In this document: piece by piece, positions 55,872 through 62,561 of the stretch | Position numbering within the stretch: position 1 is the stretch's first letter | How the letters are laid out: each line of letters starts with the position of its first letter | DNA from: an uncultured Lachnospiraceae bacterium | Lineage (GTDB): Bacteria > Bacillota > Clostridia > Lachnospirales > Lachnospiraceae | Length of the DNA: 64,000 bases | Direction of reading: 5' to 3' | NCBI GenBank assembly: GCA_947089905.1 | Contig: CAMUMG010000008.1 | Coordinates: forward strand, 87,482-151,481 | Notes under the pieces: generated by a model | What the model saw: the letters and a program-made list of their open reading frames with translations, nothing else | Told to the model about the DNA's origin: nothing | Database searches by the model: none | Translations under genes and position numbers: made by a program

Positions 55872-55939
55872 AAACTGTTGTAAAATAAAATTTAACTATT
55901 ATAAAATAGTATAAAATTTTATTTTGCAACAGTTTTTTT
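55872..55939 (+). terminator. Rho-independent terminator after the DUF4397 gene
   Basis: AAACTGTTG with AAAATAAAATTT (55872-55893) pairs with AAATTTTATTTT and CAACAGTTT (55914-55934), followed by a T run to 55939. Confidence 0.9.
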
Positions 55940-56047
55940 AAAAAATTAATAAATAATATCAAAAAAAATAAAAATATAAAATTTATTAACAAATTTTATT
56001 ATATGATTTACAATAGAAAAAAAGTATGTAATGATTGGAATTAAACT

Positions 56048-56311
56048 ATGCTAAAATCAGAACCAATAATAATTCCTTCAACAATTATATTTACTATCAT
56101 AATAAAAGAAACAGTTGAGTACATAAAAGAATATCATGATTACAAAAGAAAAGAAAAAATTAGAAATACAATATTTTTAGTTATATATTATATCATATTG
56201 TTAATTGGAATAGTATATCAATTAATGAGGATAAATAATCCATTCTATTATATATTGTTATTTATTATATTTCTTTGTGATGTAATTATATTTCTTGTAT
56301 TAAAAAAATAG
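56048..56311 (+). CDS. Small membrane protein, first of two paralogs
   Basis: An 87-residue protein with three hydrophobic segments (about 7-22, 42-60, 68-86). It shares with the next gene the core ETVEYIKEYHDYKRKEKIRN and INNPFYYI. It lies 114 bases after a terminator, in very A/T-rich DNA, with only a weak GGA-type ribosome binding site. I do not recognise the family. The amphipathic charged segment between helices is the most conserved part of the pair. Confidence 0.65.
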   Translation: MLKSEPIIIPSTIIFTIIIKETVEYIKEYHDYKRKEKIRNTIFLVIYYIILLIGIVYQLMRINNPFYYILLFIIFLCDVIIFLVLKK

Positions 56312-56409
56312 TAATATAATAATTAGGATAGTTAGAATAAATACAGCAATTATTTTGTAATCGAAAGCTAAGGAATGGCAAGAAGCCTGCACAGAAATGT
56401 GGGAAAAAT

Positions 56410-56679
56410 ATGATAGAATTAAGCAGAGTAAACATGGTTTCAACATTAATTTTCGTTGTTGTAATACGACAGACTTTTGACTATATAAAAGAATTTCAGG
56501 ATTATGAGAAAAAACAAAAGATCCGGAATGGATTATTTTTAGCTAGTTTTTATATAACACTTTTTGTTGAGATGTTCTATCGAATGAAAAAGATAAATGA
56601 TCCTTTCTATTACATATCTTTAGGTATTGTTTTTCTCTATGATCTAACTGTTTTTATTATATTTGAAAAGATAAAATAA
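56410..56679 (+). CDS. Small membrane protein, second of two paralogs
   Basis: An 89-residue protein aligned end to end with the previous one without gaps in the core: RQTFDYIKEFQDYEKKQKIRN and INDPFYYIS match. Three helices are predicted at the same places. The pair arose by tandem duplication and has since diverged to about half identity. A GTGGGAAAA site precedes the ATG. It ends before a strong terminator. Function is unknown; a membrane stress, immunity or toxin-like role is possible but unsupported. Confidence 0.67.
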   Translation: MIELSRVNMVSTLIFVVVIRQTFDYIKEFQDYEKKQKIRNGLFLASFYITLFVEMFYRMKKINDPFYYISLGIVFLYDLTVFIIFEKIK

Positions 56680-56702
56680 TTTATAGAAATTTATGAAAAC
56701 TT

Positions 56703-56749
56703 AAAGCAGATATCCCCTAAAAAGAAGATTTTTGGGCATCTGCTTTTTT
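56703..56749 (+). terminator. Rho-independent terminator
   Basis: AAAGCAGAT (56703-56711) pairs with ATCTGCTTT (56738-56746), reinforced by CCC/GGG, followed by TTTTTT. Confidence 0.92.
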
Positions 56750-56760
56750 ATTATGAGCTT

Positions 56761-57576
56761 TTATATGCAGGTATCAGAAACAAATTGTAGTTCTGCCATA
56801 ATTCCATAATGATCACTGGCACACATATTACTATTTGGAAATATCTCTGTACCAAAAATGATAAGGTTATTCAATGTAATATCATTCCAACTTTCCATAA
56901 TATAAATTCTATCAGCGACCATAGGAACAGAGATTGTATTCTTGCCCTGCCATCTAGGATTGTTTACAAAATCAAGAGTTGCAGTTAAGGGGATATCTTT
57001 TCGAATACAATATCCACTCTGTAAATCATTCCAATATGGGTTAGATTCTTTTCCACAGAGTGTCTGATCACCAAGAAGAAAACGGTTTACACTAGAATTC
57101 ATATTGCCATTGAAATCACCTAACAAAATAAAAAAATCTGCTCTTGTACCTTGTAAATGAATGTATTGATCGATTGCTACAATTTGTTTTTCCTGACATA
57201 TAACCGAGTCCCATGGAAGATGTAAATTAGTGAGAGAAATTTTTATATTATCAACTTTAACTATTATATTTAGTGCATTACTTTCGGCATATTTCACACT
57301 TGTATGAAGAAAAAAAGATTCTTCAAATGAATATCTACTAAGAATGGCTAAACCTTCATTTTCTCCTTTATATTTAAAAAATAAACTATAGGGGAAATCT
57401 GAGTCTGTAGACAGATATGTCTGAAAAAAATGTTCTGTCACTTCTTGTAATCCAATAATGTCTACATGGATCGTATGAATTTCGTGTAATATTTGAACTG
57501 CTCGTTTTTCCTGACCAAAATCATCATTCCAAATGTTATAGGAGGCAACTTTTAAAGTACATTTATTTTTCTGCAT
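56761..57576 (-). CDS. Endonuclease/exonuclease/phosphatase (EEP) family protein
   Basis: A 271-residue Mg-dependent phosphodiesterase. Motifs in order are KVASYNIWND, IIGLQEVTEHF (catalytic Glu), NIIVKVDNIKISLTNLHLPW, FILLGDFNGNMNSS (Asp/Asn), and the final MCASDHYGIMAEL (Asp-His). There is no signal peptide. Substrates in this superfamily range from DNA to phosphoinositides and sphingomyelin and cannot be read here. AAGGA precedes the ATG. It lies just after the decayed kinase gene on the same strand and may be co-transcribed with it. Confidence 0.88.
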   Translation of the reverse strand: MQKNKCTLKVASYNIWNDDFGQEKRAVQILHEIHTIHVDIIGLQEVTEHFFQTYLSTDSDFPYSLFFKYKGENEGLAILSRYSFEESFFLHTSVKYAESNALNIIVKVDNIKISLTNLHLPWDSVICQEKQIVAIDQYIHLQGTRADFFILLGDFNGNMNSSVNRFLLGDQTLCGKESNPYWNDLQSGYCIRKDIPLTATLDFVNNPRWQGKNTISVPMVADRIYIMESWNDITLNNLIIFGTEIFPNSNMCASDHYGIMAELQFVSDTCI

Positions 57577-57587
57577 AATATTTATCC

Positions 57588-57954
57588 TTAAATCCCAATT
57601 TTAATAATATTTATAATTTTTTCAATAATAGATTCCGTACTTTCTGTACCATCTATTACATAATCAGAAGAAGGCAATATATCTCTCTGCACAATAGGCA
57701 AATGGATAATCAAGAATTAAATAGTCACAGTTCCCTGCATTTTTTATTTTTAAAATATCTTTCTCTAGTGGTTTGAGATTCCATATATTGTAATCAGCAC
57801 CATCAAGTACCCATTGATAAAAATCATCAACTGCTCCTTCAAATTCATAATCATCAAAGTACAATGTCTGTACATTTGGTAACTTTTTTTTTAACTCCTT
57901 TACTGTTGTTGTTTTGCCACCAGCTGTAACAGCTGCTATTGCAATTACTTTCAT
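57588..57954 (-). pseudogene. Decayed P-loop uridine kinase-like gene
   Basis: From ATG at 57954 (GAGGAG upstream) the frame gives VIAIAAVTAGGKTTTVKEL (Walker A), then TLYFDDYEFEG and YLILDYPFAYCAERY, typical of a small uridine kinase-like NTPase. It then stops after ~96 residues, where such proteins usually have ~180-190. The same strand in another frame (about 57590-57670) continues ILPSSDYVIDGTESTESIIE and a short helix ending at TAA 57588-57590, matching the usual C-terminus. A frame-changing internal deletion of roughly 70-80 residues explains this. The product, if made, would lack the lid and Arg-rich region. Confidence 0.68.
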
Positions 57955-57969
57955 AAAATAACTCCTCAT

Positions 57970-58192
57970 CTAAATATAAAACATTTGTCCTAGCATAGGA
58001 TGTAATCTGATTTCTTTATGCAGTTTTATAAGTTATTCTACTATAAATATATATATAATTCCATTAAATTTTACTTAAAAATTAATAGTTTTATATGATA
58101 CGAAATCATATAGAAATCGTTTATTTATGCGAGTTTAGCAGGATGTAAATAATTACAAACGATACTTTACTAATAACACGATAATAACACAG
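57970..58192. other. Gene-free junction next to the integrase gene; likely holds one attachment site
   Basis: This 223-base A/T-rich gap separates the chromosome-like genes from the integrase. It contains the inverted repeat TATATGAT / ATCATATA (58092-58099 and 58105-58112) and direct repeats of ATAACAC (around 58173 and 58183). No tRNA is visible. Integrase genes normally lie next to their att site, so one element end is expected here. The exact core is not identifiable from one side. Confidence 0.45.
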
Positions 58193-59287
58193 TTATGGGA
58201 GTTTTTGAATCCACTCTCGTAACTGTTCTACTGTTTTATGGATATAAACTTTGTTATCTAAAGTCTTAGAAGCATGTCCCATTAAACGATCCTGAATGAC
58301 TTCTGGAGTGCCGATATCACTTAACCAAGAGGCAAAGGTATGTCGACAGTCATGTAAGGTATATCTTTGAGATAATTTATAACAGGTACATACAGCATGA
58401 AAATGTTTTTTTATATTAACATAGGGTAGAGGAGTCGTACCAGATGTAAAGAAATAGCTTCCAGACTGAGAATAAAAATAATGCACAAATTCCTGAATAA
58501 AGGGATGGATCGGTAGGATTCTACCTTTTCCGGCTGCTGTCTTTTTTCCACCCGTCATAGTAAGTTCAGGAAAAGAAATTGCTGTCTTGGGAAGTTCGGT
58601 TAGTTCGGTTGCTCTCCATCCAGTATATAAGTAAATAAAAATCATTTTAACATCGTCATCGTCTGTATGCTTGCGTAATATATCGATATCACTCTCTAAA
58701 AAACGAATTCCATGTTCATCATCCTCTGGAATCTCGATTTTCACCCCTTGAGAGGCATTGATCCGAGTGATTCCTGCACGGGCAGCAAAGTCATACATTT
58801 GATGAAACAGAGAAACGATAAGTTCTAAAGAAGCATGTTTGAGAGTACACTGATTTACAGTACGCTGCAAATCGACGGTAGTCAGATCCAAAAATCGTTT
58901 TGGATGGAGAGCAGCTACATTGTTAAAAGCAGCCGTCGTACTGTTTCGAGAAGCAGCAGAATAGGAGCGTTTGGAATGTTCATATTTATCCGCAAAGAAC
59001 GCCTGATAGACCTCCCCAAACGTAATATTTCTATTTTGGAGATCATAGGGTTCTTTATGATAGTCCATTAGAGCTTCCATCGCTGTGATGCGATCTGGAT
59101 ATGTTCCTAGACAGTCATATATGTAATTCCCTTTTTCCGATAGTTTTGGATTTACACCAACCCAATAAAGATTACGACGGTTTCCAGATAAAACACGAAT
59201 AGTTCCATAGCCATTTGGTAACTTCATTTCTTGATGACAATGCTTTCTTCGATTCCGTTTCCTAGATGTTTTCGGCTGTAATTTCAT
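58193..59287 (-). CDS. int: Tyrosine recombinase / phage integrase
   Basis: A 364-residue integrase. The N-terminal ~75 residues form an arm-type binding domain rich in basic residues, with LPNGYGTIRVLSGNRRNLYWV. A SAM-like core-binding domain (about 80-170) follows. The catalytic domain has YLYTGWRATELTEL (Arg I), LHDCRHTFASWL (His-x-x-Arg), RLMGHAS (His III) and the nucleophile Tyr in NKVYIHKTVEQL. All catalytic residues are present, so it is probably active. It marks the left end of the integrated element that fills the rest of the window. Confidence 0.94.
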   Translation of the reverse strand: MKLQPKTSRKRNRRKHCHQEMKLPNGYGTIRVLSGNRRNLYWVGVNPKLSEKGNYIYDCLGTYPDRITAMEALMDYHKEPYDLQNRNITFGEVYQAFFADKYEHSKRSYSAASRNSTTAAFNNVAALHPKRFLDLTTVDLQRTVNQCTLKHASLELIVSLFHQMYDFAARAGITRINASQGVKIEIPEDDEHGIRFLESDIDILRKHTDDDDVKMIFIYLYTGWRATELTELPKTAISFPELTMTGGKKTAAGKGRILPIHPFIQEFVHYFYSQSGSYFFTSGTTPLPYVNIKKHFHAVCTCYKLSQRYTLHDCRHTFASWLSDIGTPEVIQDRLMGHASKTLDNKVYIHKTVEQLREWIQKLP

Positions 59288-59391
59288 GGTCTTTCAAACT
59301 CGCTTTCTTTTATGATATAATTTCATAAGATTTATAAACTCATTATTTCAAACAACATATTCTGTAAAAGATATATTTCTAATATAATATA

Positions 59392-59427
59392 TAACGAGTG
59401 CTCGCTCATTTTAACTTGCACTCGTTA
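59392..59427. repeat. 10-bp perfect inverted repeat between integrase and T5orf172 gene
   Basis: TAACGAGTGC (59392-59401) and GCACTCGTTA (59418-59427) form a perfect inverted repeat around a 16-base spacer containing TCGCTCATTTT. It may be a weak terminator for the T5orf172 gene (minus strand), an operator, or an integrase arm site. Confidence 0.75.
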
Positions 59428-59464
59428 CATAAAGATCACTATATAAATCTCTTCGTTTTAAAAA

Positions 59465-60883
59465 TTATTCTTCCTCTTCATCAAATTCTGGGGTATATTC
59501 TGAAGTATATAAATCATTACTGGACTGAGATTGTCTAAATTCCTCAGCAATCATAGTACGGTTGAATTCCGCAGTTGGCTCTATGTCATTAATAATTTGT
59601 TCAAGTTCGTCAATGGATATACGAAAGAATTCTTTTCGTATATTTACTTTATTAACCCTTTTATCATTTAGTATTTTATGTAATTTATTTTCAAGACTAA
59701 CAGCATCGTCGGAGAAAATAAAGCTATGTACATCAAATTTAAATGGAACACTCGCATTACTAAGTTCATCAACACGATCTTGTGGGTTATCACGTCTTGT
59801 CATACCAATCTTAAAAACATTTTCACCAAAAGAACCAAGATTACTAATAACATATACTCTACCAGCCTTACCATTTTGGAGTTTGGTAATTTCATCCTTC
59901 TTAACAACGACATTAGAAAGTTGAACCTGTAACTCAAGAATACGCTGTCTAAGTGTCTGTAGTTCTGCATCAGAAGCATTAGAGAGTTGTTCATTAAGTT
60001 TGGATAATTCACTATTATATTTTTCTTCTTCTTTTTCAATCTTAGCCTTTTGAGCGGCAAGAACTTTTCGTTCTTCAGCCTCTTGACGCATCTGTTCTTT
60101 AATTGCTAATTGTTCCTGTTTCGTCTGTTCTTTTTTTACATAATAGTTATATTCAATCTTTACAGCATTAATAAAAAGGTATTCAATCTCACCAATAAAT
60201 TTTGTAAGTGTGCCAGCAATACTTTGATTTCCTTCACAGGCAAGTTTAATATATTTCTGACTAACTGCTTTCACGGAATCAATAGAAGTATCTAATTTTT
60301 CGTACTTTAGATTATAGAGGATATTTTGAAGTTCGGCTCTTAAAGCAATAACCATTAAGTCATATATTGTTTTATTAGCCTTAGTAGTATAACGAGATGA
60401 GTATTGACTAAGTAGGGTATTGATTTGCTTTTCATTATCGTGGTAAGCTTTTCGCAAATCTTTCATATCCATACAATGTAATTTTAGGATAATAGATGGA
60501 GCTATTAAATCAATTTCATTATATTCAGCTTGTGGAATTTTACAATCTTCATATCTAAATTGGAGATTAGAGTAATTTATAACTGCATTTTCAACACATT
60601 TATATAACTCTTTCATTCTTCCAATTTTCTTCTGGTTTGTAGTAATCTGTTTTTCTAATTTTTCTTCTTTTTCGATAAGTTCCGTAACATTATTTGATAG
60701 GCTATTAAATGATTCTAATTTTTTGTCATAAGACTCTTGTAGCTGTTTCATATTTCCTTGAAGAGTAAAATAATCATCTGCTCCAAGCGAGTTTAGTTTT
60801 TGAGTTAAGTTAGTATTGGCTTGTTCTAAATTAGCAATTTGTTCTTTGAATTTATTAATCTTGAAAATATCAAATAAGCCCAT
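59465..60883 (-). CDS. Coiled-coil protein with C-terminal T5orf172 (GIY-YIG-like) domain, DUF4041-type
   Basis: A 472-residue protein. About 10-110 and 260-330 are coiled coils; the middle (about 120-250, IYDLMVIALRAELQNIL) resembles DUF4041. The C-terminal ~100 residues are a T5orf172/MUG113 domain: GRVYVISNLGSFGENVFKIGMTRRDNPQDRVDELSNA, then FIFSDDAVSLENKLHKIL and RKEFFRI, with the GIY-YIG core Tyr, Lys-Ile-Gly, Arg and Glu. The ATG at 60883 has AGGAGA upstream, preferred over 60901. The domain is common in phages and mobile elements; its biochemical role is not settled. It has its own promoter and lies between integrase and repressor. Confidence 0.84.
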   Translation of the reverse strand: MGLFDIFKINKFKEQIANLEQANTNLTQKLNSLGADDYFTLQGNMKQLQESYDKKLESFNSLSNNVTELIEKEEKLEKQITTNQKKIGRMKELYKCVENAVINYSNLQFRYEDCKIPQAEYNEIDLIAPSIILKLHCMDMKDLRKAYHDNEKQINTLLSQYSSRYTTKANKTIYDLMVIALRAELQNILYNLKYEKLDTSIDSVKAVSQKYIKLACEGNQSIAGTLTKFIGEIEYLFINAVKIEYNYYVKKEQTKQEQLAIKEQMRQEAEERKVLAAQKAKIEKEEEKYNSELSKLNEQLSNASDAELQTLRQRILELQVQLSNVVVKKDEITKLQNGKAGRVYVISNLGSFGENVFKIGMTRRDNPQDRVDELSNASVPFKFDVHSFIFSDDAVSLENKLHKILNDKRVNKVNIRKEFFRISIDELEQIINDIEPTAEFNRTMIAEEFRQSQSSNDLYTSEYTPEFDEEEE

Positions 60884-60994
60884 AGAATTTCTCCTATTCA
60901 TGATTAATTTTATCTTTTAGTATTTGGATTTATAAACTTTATATAAAGTAACAGCAAAACTATACAAAATTCTATTTATTTTTGTATAAATTTT

Positions 60995-61023
60995 ATTATA
61001 ACTATTTTATTTTGTAATTGCAA
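60995..61023 (-). promoter_or_regulatory. Sigma-A promoter for the T5orf172 gene
   Basis: On the minus strand, TTGCAA (61018-61023) and TATAAT (60995-61000) are 17 bases apart. The leader to the ATG is about 110 bases. Confidence 0.72.
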
Positions 61024-61166
61024 TAAGGATTCTATTTTTTGACTAATAATTTTATAGTCTACCAATTAACTTTCCTACATTGCAGTATAGAAGCTAAGTC
61101 ATGTTACAATTTATGTATTTCCTGCAATATATAATATATAAATGACAAAAGCAGAAGGAGAACGCT

Positions 61167-61319
61167 ATGGATCAGTCTAAAGATAACAAGGAAAAAGAGT
61201 TTTATCAGAGAGAAATTATTAAGATGGTGGAGGGAATAGAGAACGTTGAACTTTTAGAAAGTATTTACTGGTTTGTAAAGGTGATATTTGAGAAATTCAA
61301 TAAAAAGAGAGAAGGGTAA
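61167..61319 (+). CDS. Small hypothetical prophage protein, 50 residues
   Basis: A short frame with AAGGAG seven bases before the ATG. The product (MDQSKDNKEKEFYQREIIKM at the start, ending IFEKFNKKREG) is charged and helical. The core IIKMVEGIENVELLESIYWFV resembles small proteins often encoded beside HTH repressors in clostridial prophages, of unknown function. It converges on the repressor gene, sharing a bidirectional hairpin. Confidence 0.72.
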   Translation: MDQSKDNKEKEFYQREIIKMVEGIENVELLESIYWFVKVIFEKFNKKREG

Positions 61320-61343
61320 GTTACCCCCTTCCTCTCTTTTTTT
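61302..61343. terminator. Bidirectional terminator between small gene and repressor
   Basis: AAAGAGAG and AGGGT (to about 61317) pair, with small bulges, to ACCC and CTCTCTTT, followed by a T run to 61343. The upstream A run provides the minus-strand U run. The hairpin overlaps both gene ends. Confidence 0.7.
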
Positions 61344-61692
61344 CTGCCATTTTTTCAGAAATAATTCTAAGTGCTTTTTTACTATCAGGATCTAATTCCA
61401 TATAAACCTCAATCAAATCTTGAATAAATTCGTCATTTCCATGAACAATTTCCGAAACATAAGTAGATAGAGTCCCTTTGGAAGAAATTTTCATAATTCC
61501 CTTTCCAGTCCGCAGCCATTCTTCATTTATTCTAAATTCGCGACATACATCATTTACAATTCTGTCTGTAATATTTCGGTTGCCTTTTTCAAGAGCAGAG
61601 ATATGTGCTCTTGATTCTATCCCAATTTTTTTCCCAAATTCTTCTTGAGACATTTTGCTTTCTAATCGAATCTGCTTTAACCGTTTATTCAA
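61321..61692 (-). CDS. CI-like HTH repressor of the integrated element
   Basis: A 123-residue XRE repressor. HTH at residues 4-60: LKQIRLESKMSQEEFGKKIGIESRAHISALEKGNRNITD, then VCREFRINEEWLRTGKG, typical of phage repressors. The C-terminal ~50 residues (FIQDLIEVYMELDPDSKKALRIISEKM) are helical, with no peptidase domain, so SOS self-cleavage is not expected. A GTG at 61701 abuts AGGAGG with no spacing; the TTG at 61692, eight bases after AGGAGG, is the better start. It should bind the operator boxes in the divergent promoter region. Confidence 0.88.
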   Translation of the reverse strand: MNKRLKQIRLESKMSQEEFGKKIGIESRAHISALEKGNRNITDRIVNDVCREFRINEEWLRTGKGIMKISSKGTLSTYVSEIVHGNDEFIQDLIEVYMELDPDSKKALRIISEKMAEKKRGRG

Positions 61693-61712
61693 TGTTTTCA
61701 CCTCCTAAAAAC

Positions 61713-61741
61713 ACTATAGCACAAAAATGTTATCATTGCAA
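61713..61741 (-). promoter_or_regulatory. Repressor maintenance-type promoter
   Basis: On the minus strand, TTGCAA (61736-61741) and TATAGT (61713-61718) are 17 bases apart. The leader to the repressor is very short and includes AGGAGG. Confidence 0.75.
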
Positions 61742-61752
61742 ACACTTTTTAC

Positions 61753-61781
61753 TTGACAATGTAATCTGTGAGACTTATAAT
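61753..61781 (+). promoter_or_regulatory. Rightward early promoter, perfect consensus
   Basis: TTGACA (61753-61758) and TATAAT (61776-61781) with a 17-base spacer. The -10 runs into an AATGTTATCA box, so a bound repressor would block it. Confidence 0.88.
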
Positions 61782-61865
61782 GTTATCAAAAGAGACAAAT
61801 GGGTGTAATATGAGAGATACACATCCGTTTGAGAAGGATTATATCATAGAAAGGGGATTTTTAAT

Positions 61866-62030
61866 ATGGCAGATTTACTTGAAATGACTATACCAAAAAA
61901 CGAACAGGAAGAAATCAAGGAATTTATTTCAACACTTCTTTTACTTCCAAAAGAGGACAGGGCAGTGCTTTTATCTAATGCAAATGCCTTTAAGGTTCGT
62001 AGAGATATTGAAAAGGCAAGAAGAGGATAG
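61866..62030 (+). CDS. Small hypothetical early protein, 54 residues
   Basis: Preceded by AAAGGGG about eight bases before the ATG. The product starts MADLLEMTIPKNEQEEIKEF and contains LLLLPKEDRAVLLSNANAF before a basic end. It is a soluble helical protein, first in the rightward operon, of the kind seen in Lachnospiraceae prophages. Function is unknown. Confidence 0.72.
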   Translation: MADLLEMTIPKNEQEEIKEFISTLLLLPKEDRAVLLSNANAFKVRRDIEKARRG

Positions 62031-62049
62031 AATTGTAGGAGGTACAGGG

Positions 62050-62199
62050 ATGACAGAAACAAGAAAAGAAAAGGTAGAACGTCTTGAAAACGCTTTACTG
62101 GAATACATAGAGCGTCATACCAAAGACACACAGCCAGAAATTGCGGCAACAATTCCGACTGTGGCAATGGCACTTGTTGAACTGTGGAAAATTATTTAG
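62050..62199 (+). CDS. Small hypothetical early protein, 49 residues
   Basis: An AGGAGGT site lies about eight bases before the ATG at 62050; an in-frame ATG at 61978 would overlap the previous gene and lacks a site. The product TETRKEKVERLENALLEYI ... PTVAMALVELWKII is helical and acidic. It is part of the early operon. Function is unknown. Confidence 0.7.
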   Translation: MTETRKEKVERLENALLEYIERHTKDTQPEIAATIPTVAMALVELWKII

Positions 62200-62243
62200 T
62201 TTCCGCTTTGTTCAATTCGGATATAAAGAGAGAAGGTGAAAGG

Positions 62244-62561
62244 ATGGAAACAACAAATACGCAAATAGAAGAACTTTGTCGTACCTTACTAAGTCAGATG
62301 CAGCCAGTACCAGATTTCCCTGCTGGGAATATACCTGTAATAGAAGCAGCACAAATTATGCACAAATCTCCAGATTGGGTTAAGGCAGGGATGATTGCAG
62401 GATGGTTTCCGGTGGGTGTTGTGATAAAGGATGGAGTTAAGATTACATCCTTAAAACAATATCAGGAGATAAAAGGAAGAGCCGAGTTTGTAATTTTCCC
62501 GAGAAAATTTTGGGAGATTACAGGATACCAGTGGAAAGGAGAAGCAACAAATGAGAGATAA
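62244..62561 (+). CDS. Hypothetical early prophage protein
   Basis: A 105-residue protein. A GTG at 62184 is in frame, but GAAGGTGAAAGG before the ATG at 62244 supports METTNTQIEEL as the start. NIPVIEAAQIMHKSPDWVKAGMIAGWFPVG looks like a MerR/excisionase-type winged helix with its recognition helix, followed by SLKQYQEIKGRAEFVIFPRKFWEITGY. It may be a DNA-binding protein such as an excisionase-like factor; this is inference. It overlaps the antirepressor by 11 bases. Confidence 0.72.
   Translation: METTNTQIEELCRTLLSQMQPVPDFPAGNIPVIEAAQIMHKSPDWVKAGMIAGWFPVGVVIKDGVKITSLKQYQEIKGRAEFVIFPRKFWEITGYQWKGEATNER

Larger units (their letters stand above)
61691..61788. promoter_or_regulatory. Operator boxes of the lysogeny switch
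   Basis: Four same-orientation boxes: AATGTTTTCA (61691-61700), AATGTTATCA (61726-61735), AATGTAATCT (61758-61767) and AATGTTATCA (61779-61788). The second lies in the spacer of the repressor promoter; the last two overlap the spacer and the -10 of the rightward promoter. The arrangement suits mutual control by a CI/Cro pair. Confidence 0.65.

Noticed and set aside
56361..56480. Open frame overlapping the second small membrane gene, reading AKEWQEACTEMWEKYDRI
   Set aside because: The peptide looks protein-like, but the frame is only ~37 codons, has no proper start or ribosome binding site, and overlaps the paralogous membrane gene. It could be a remnant, but support is too thin.
58092..58112. 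Inverted repeat TATATGAT / ATCATATA considered as the integrase terminator
   Set aside because: It is A/T-only and lacks a T run on the minus strand, so I list it only as part of the junction region.
61810..61887. 25-codon frame just after the rightward promoter (MRDTHPFEKDY start)
   Set aside because: Its ribosome binding site is poor and it overlaps the start of the better supported 54-residue gene in another frame.
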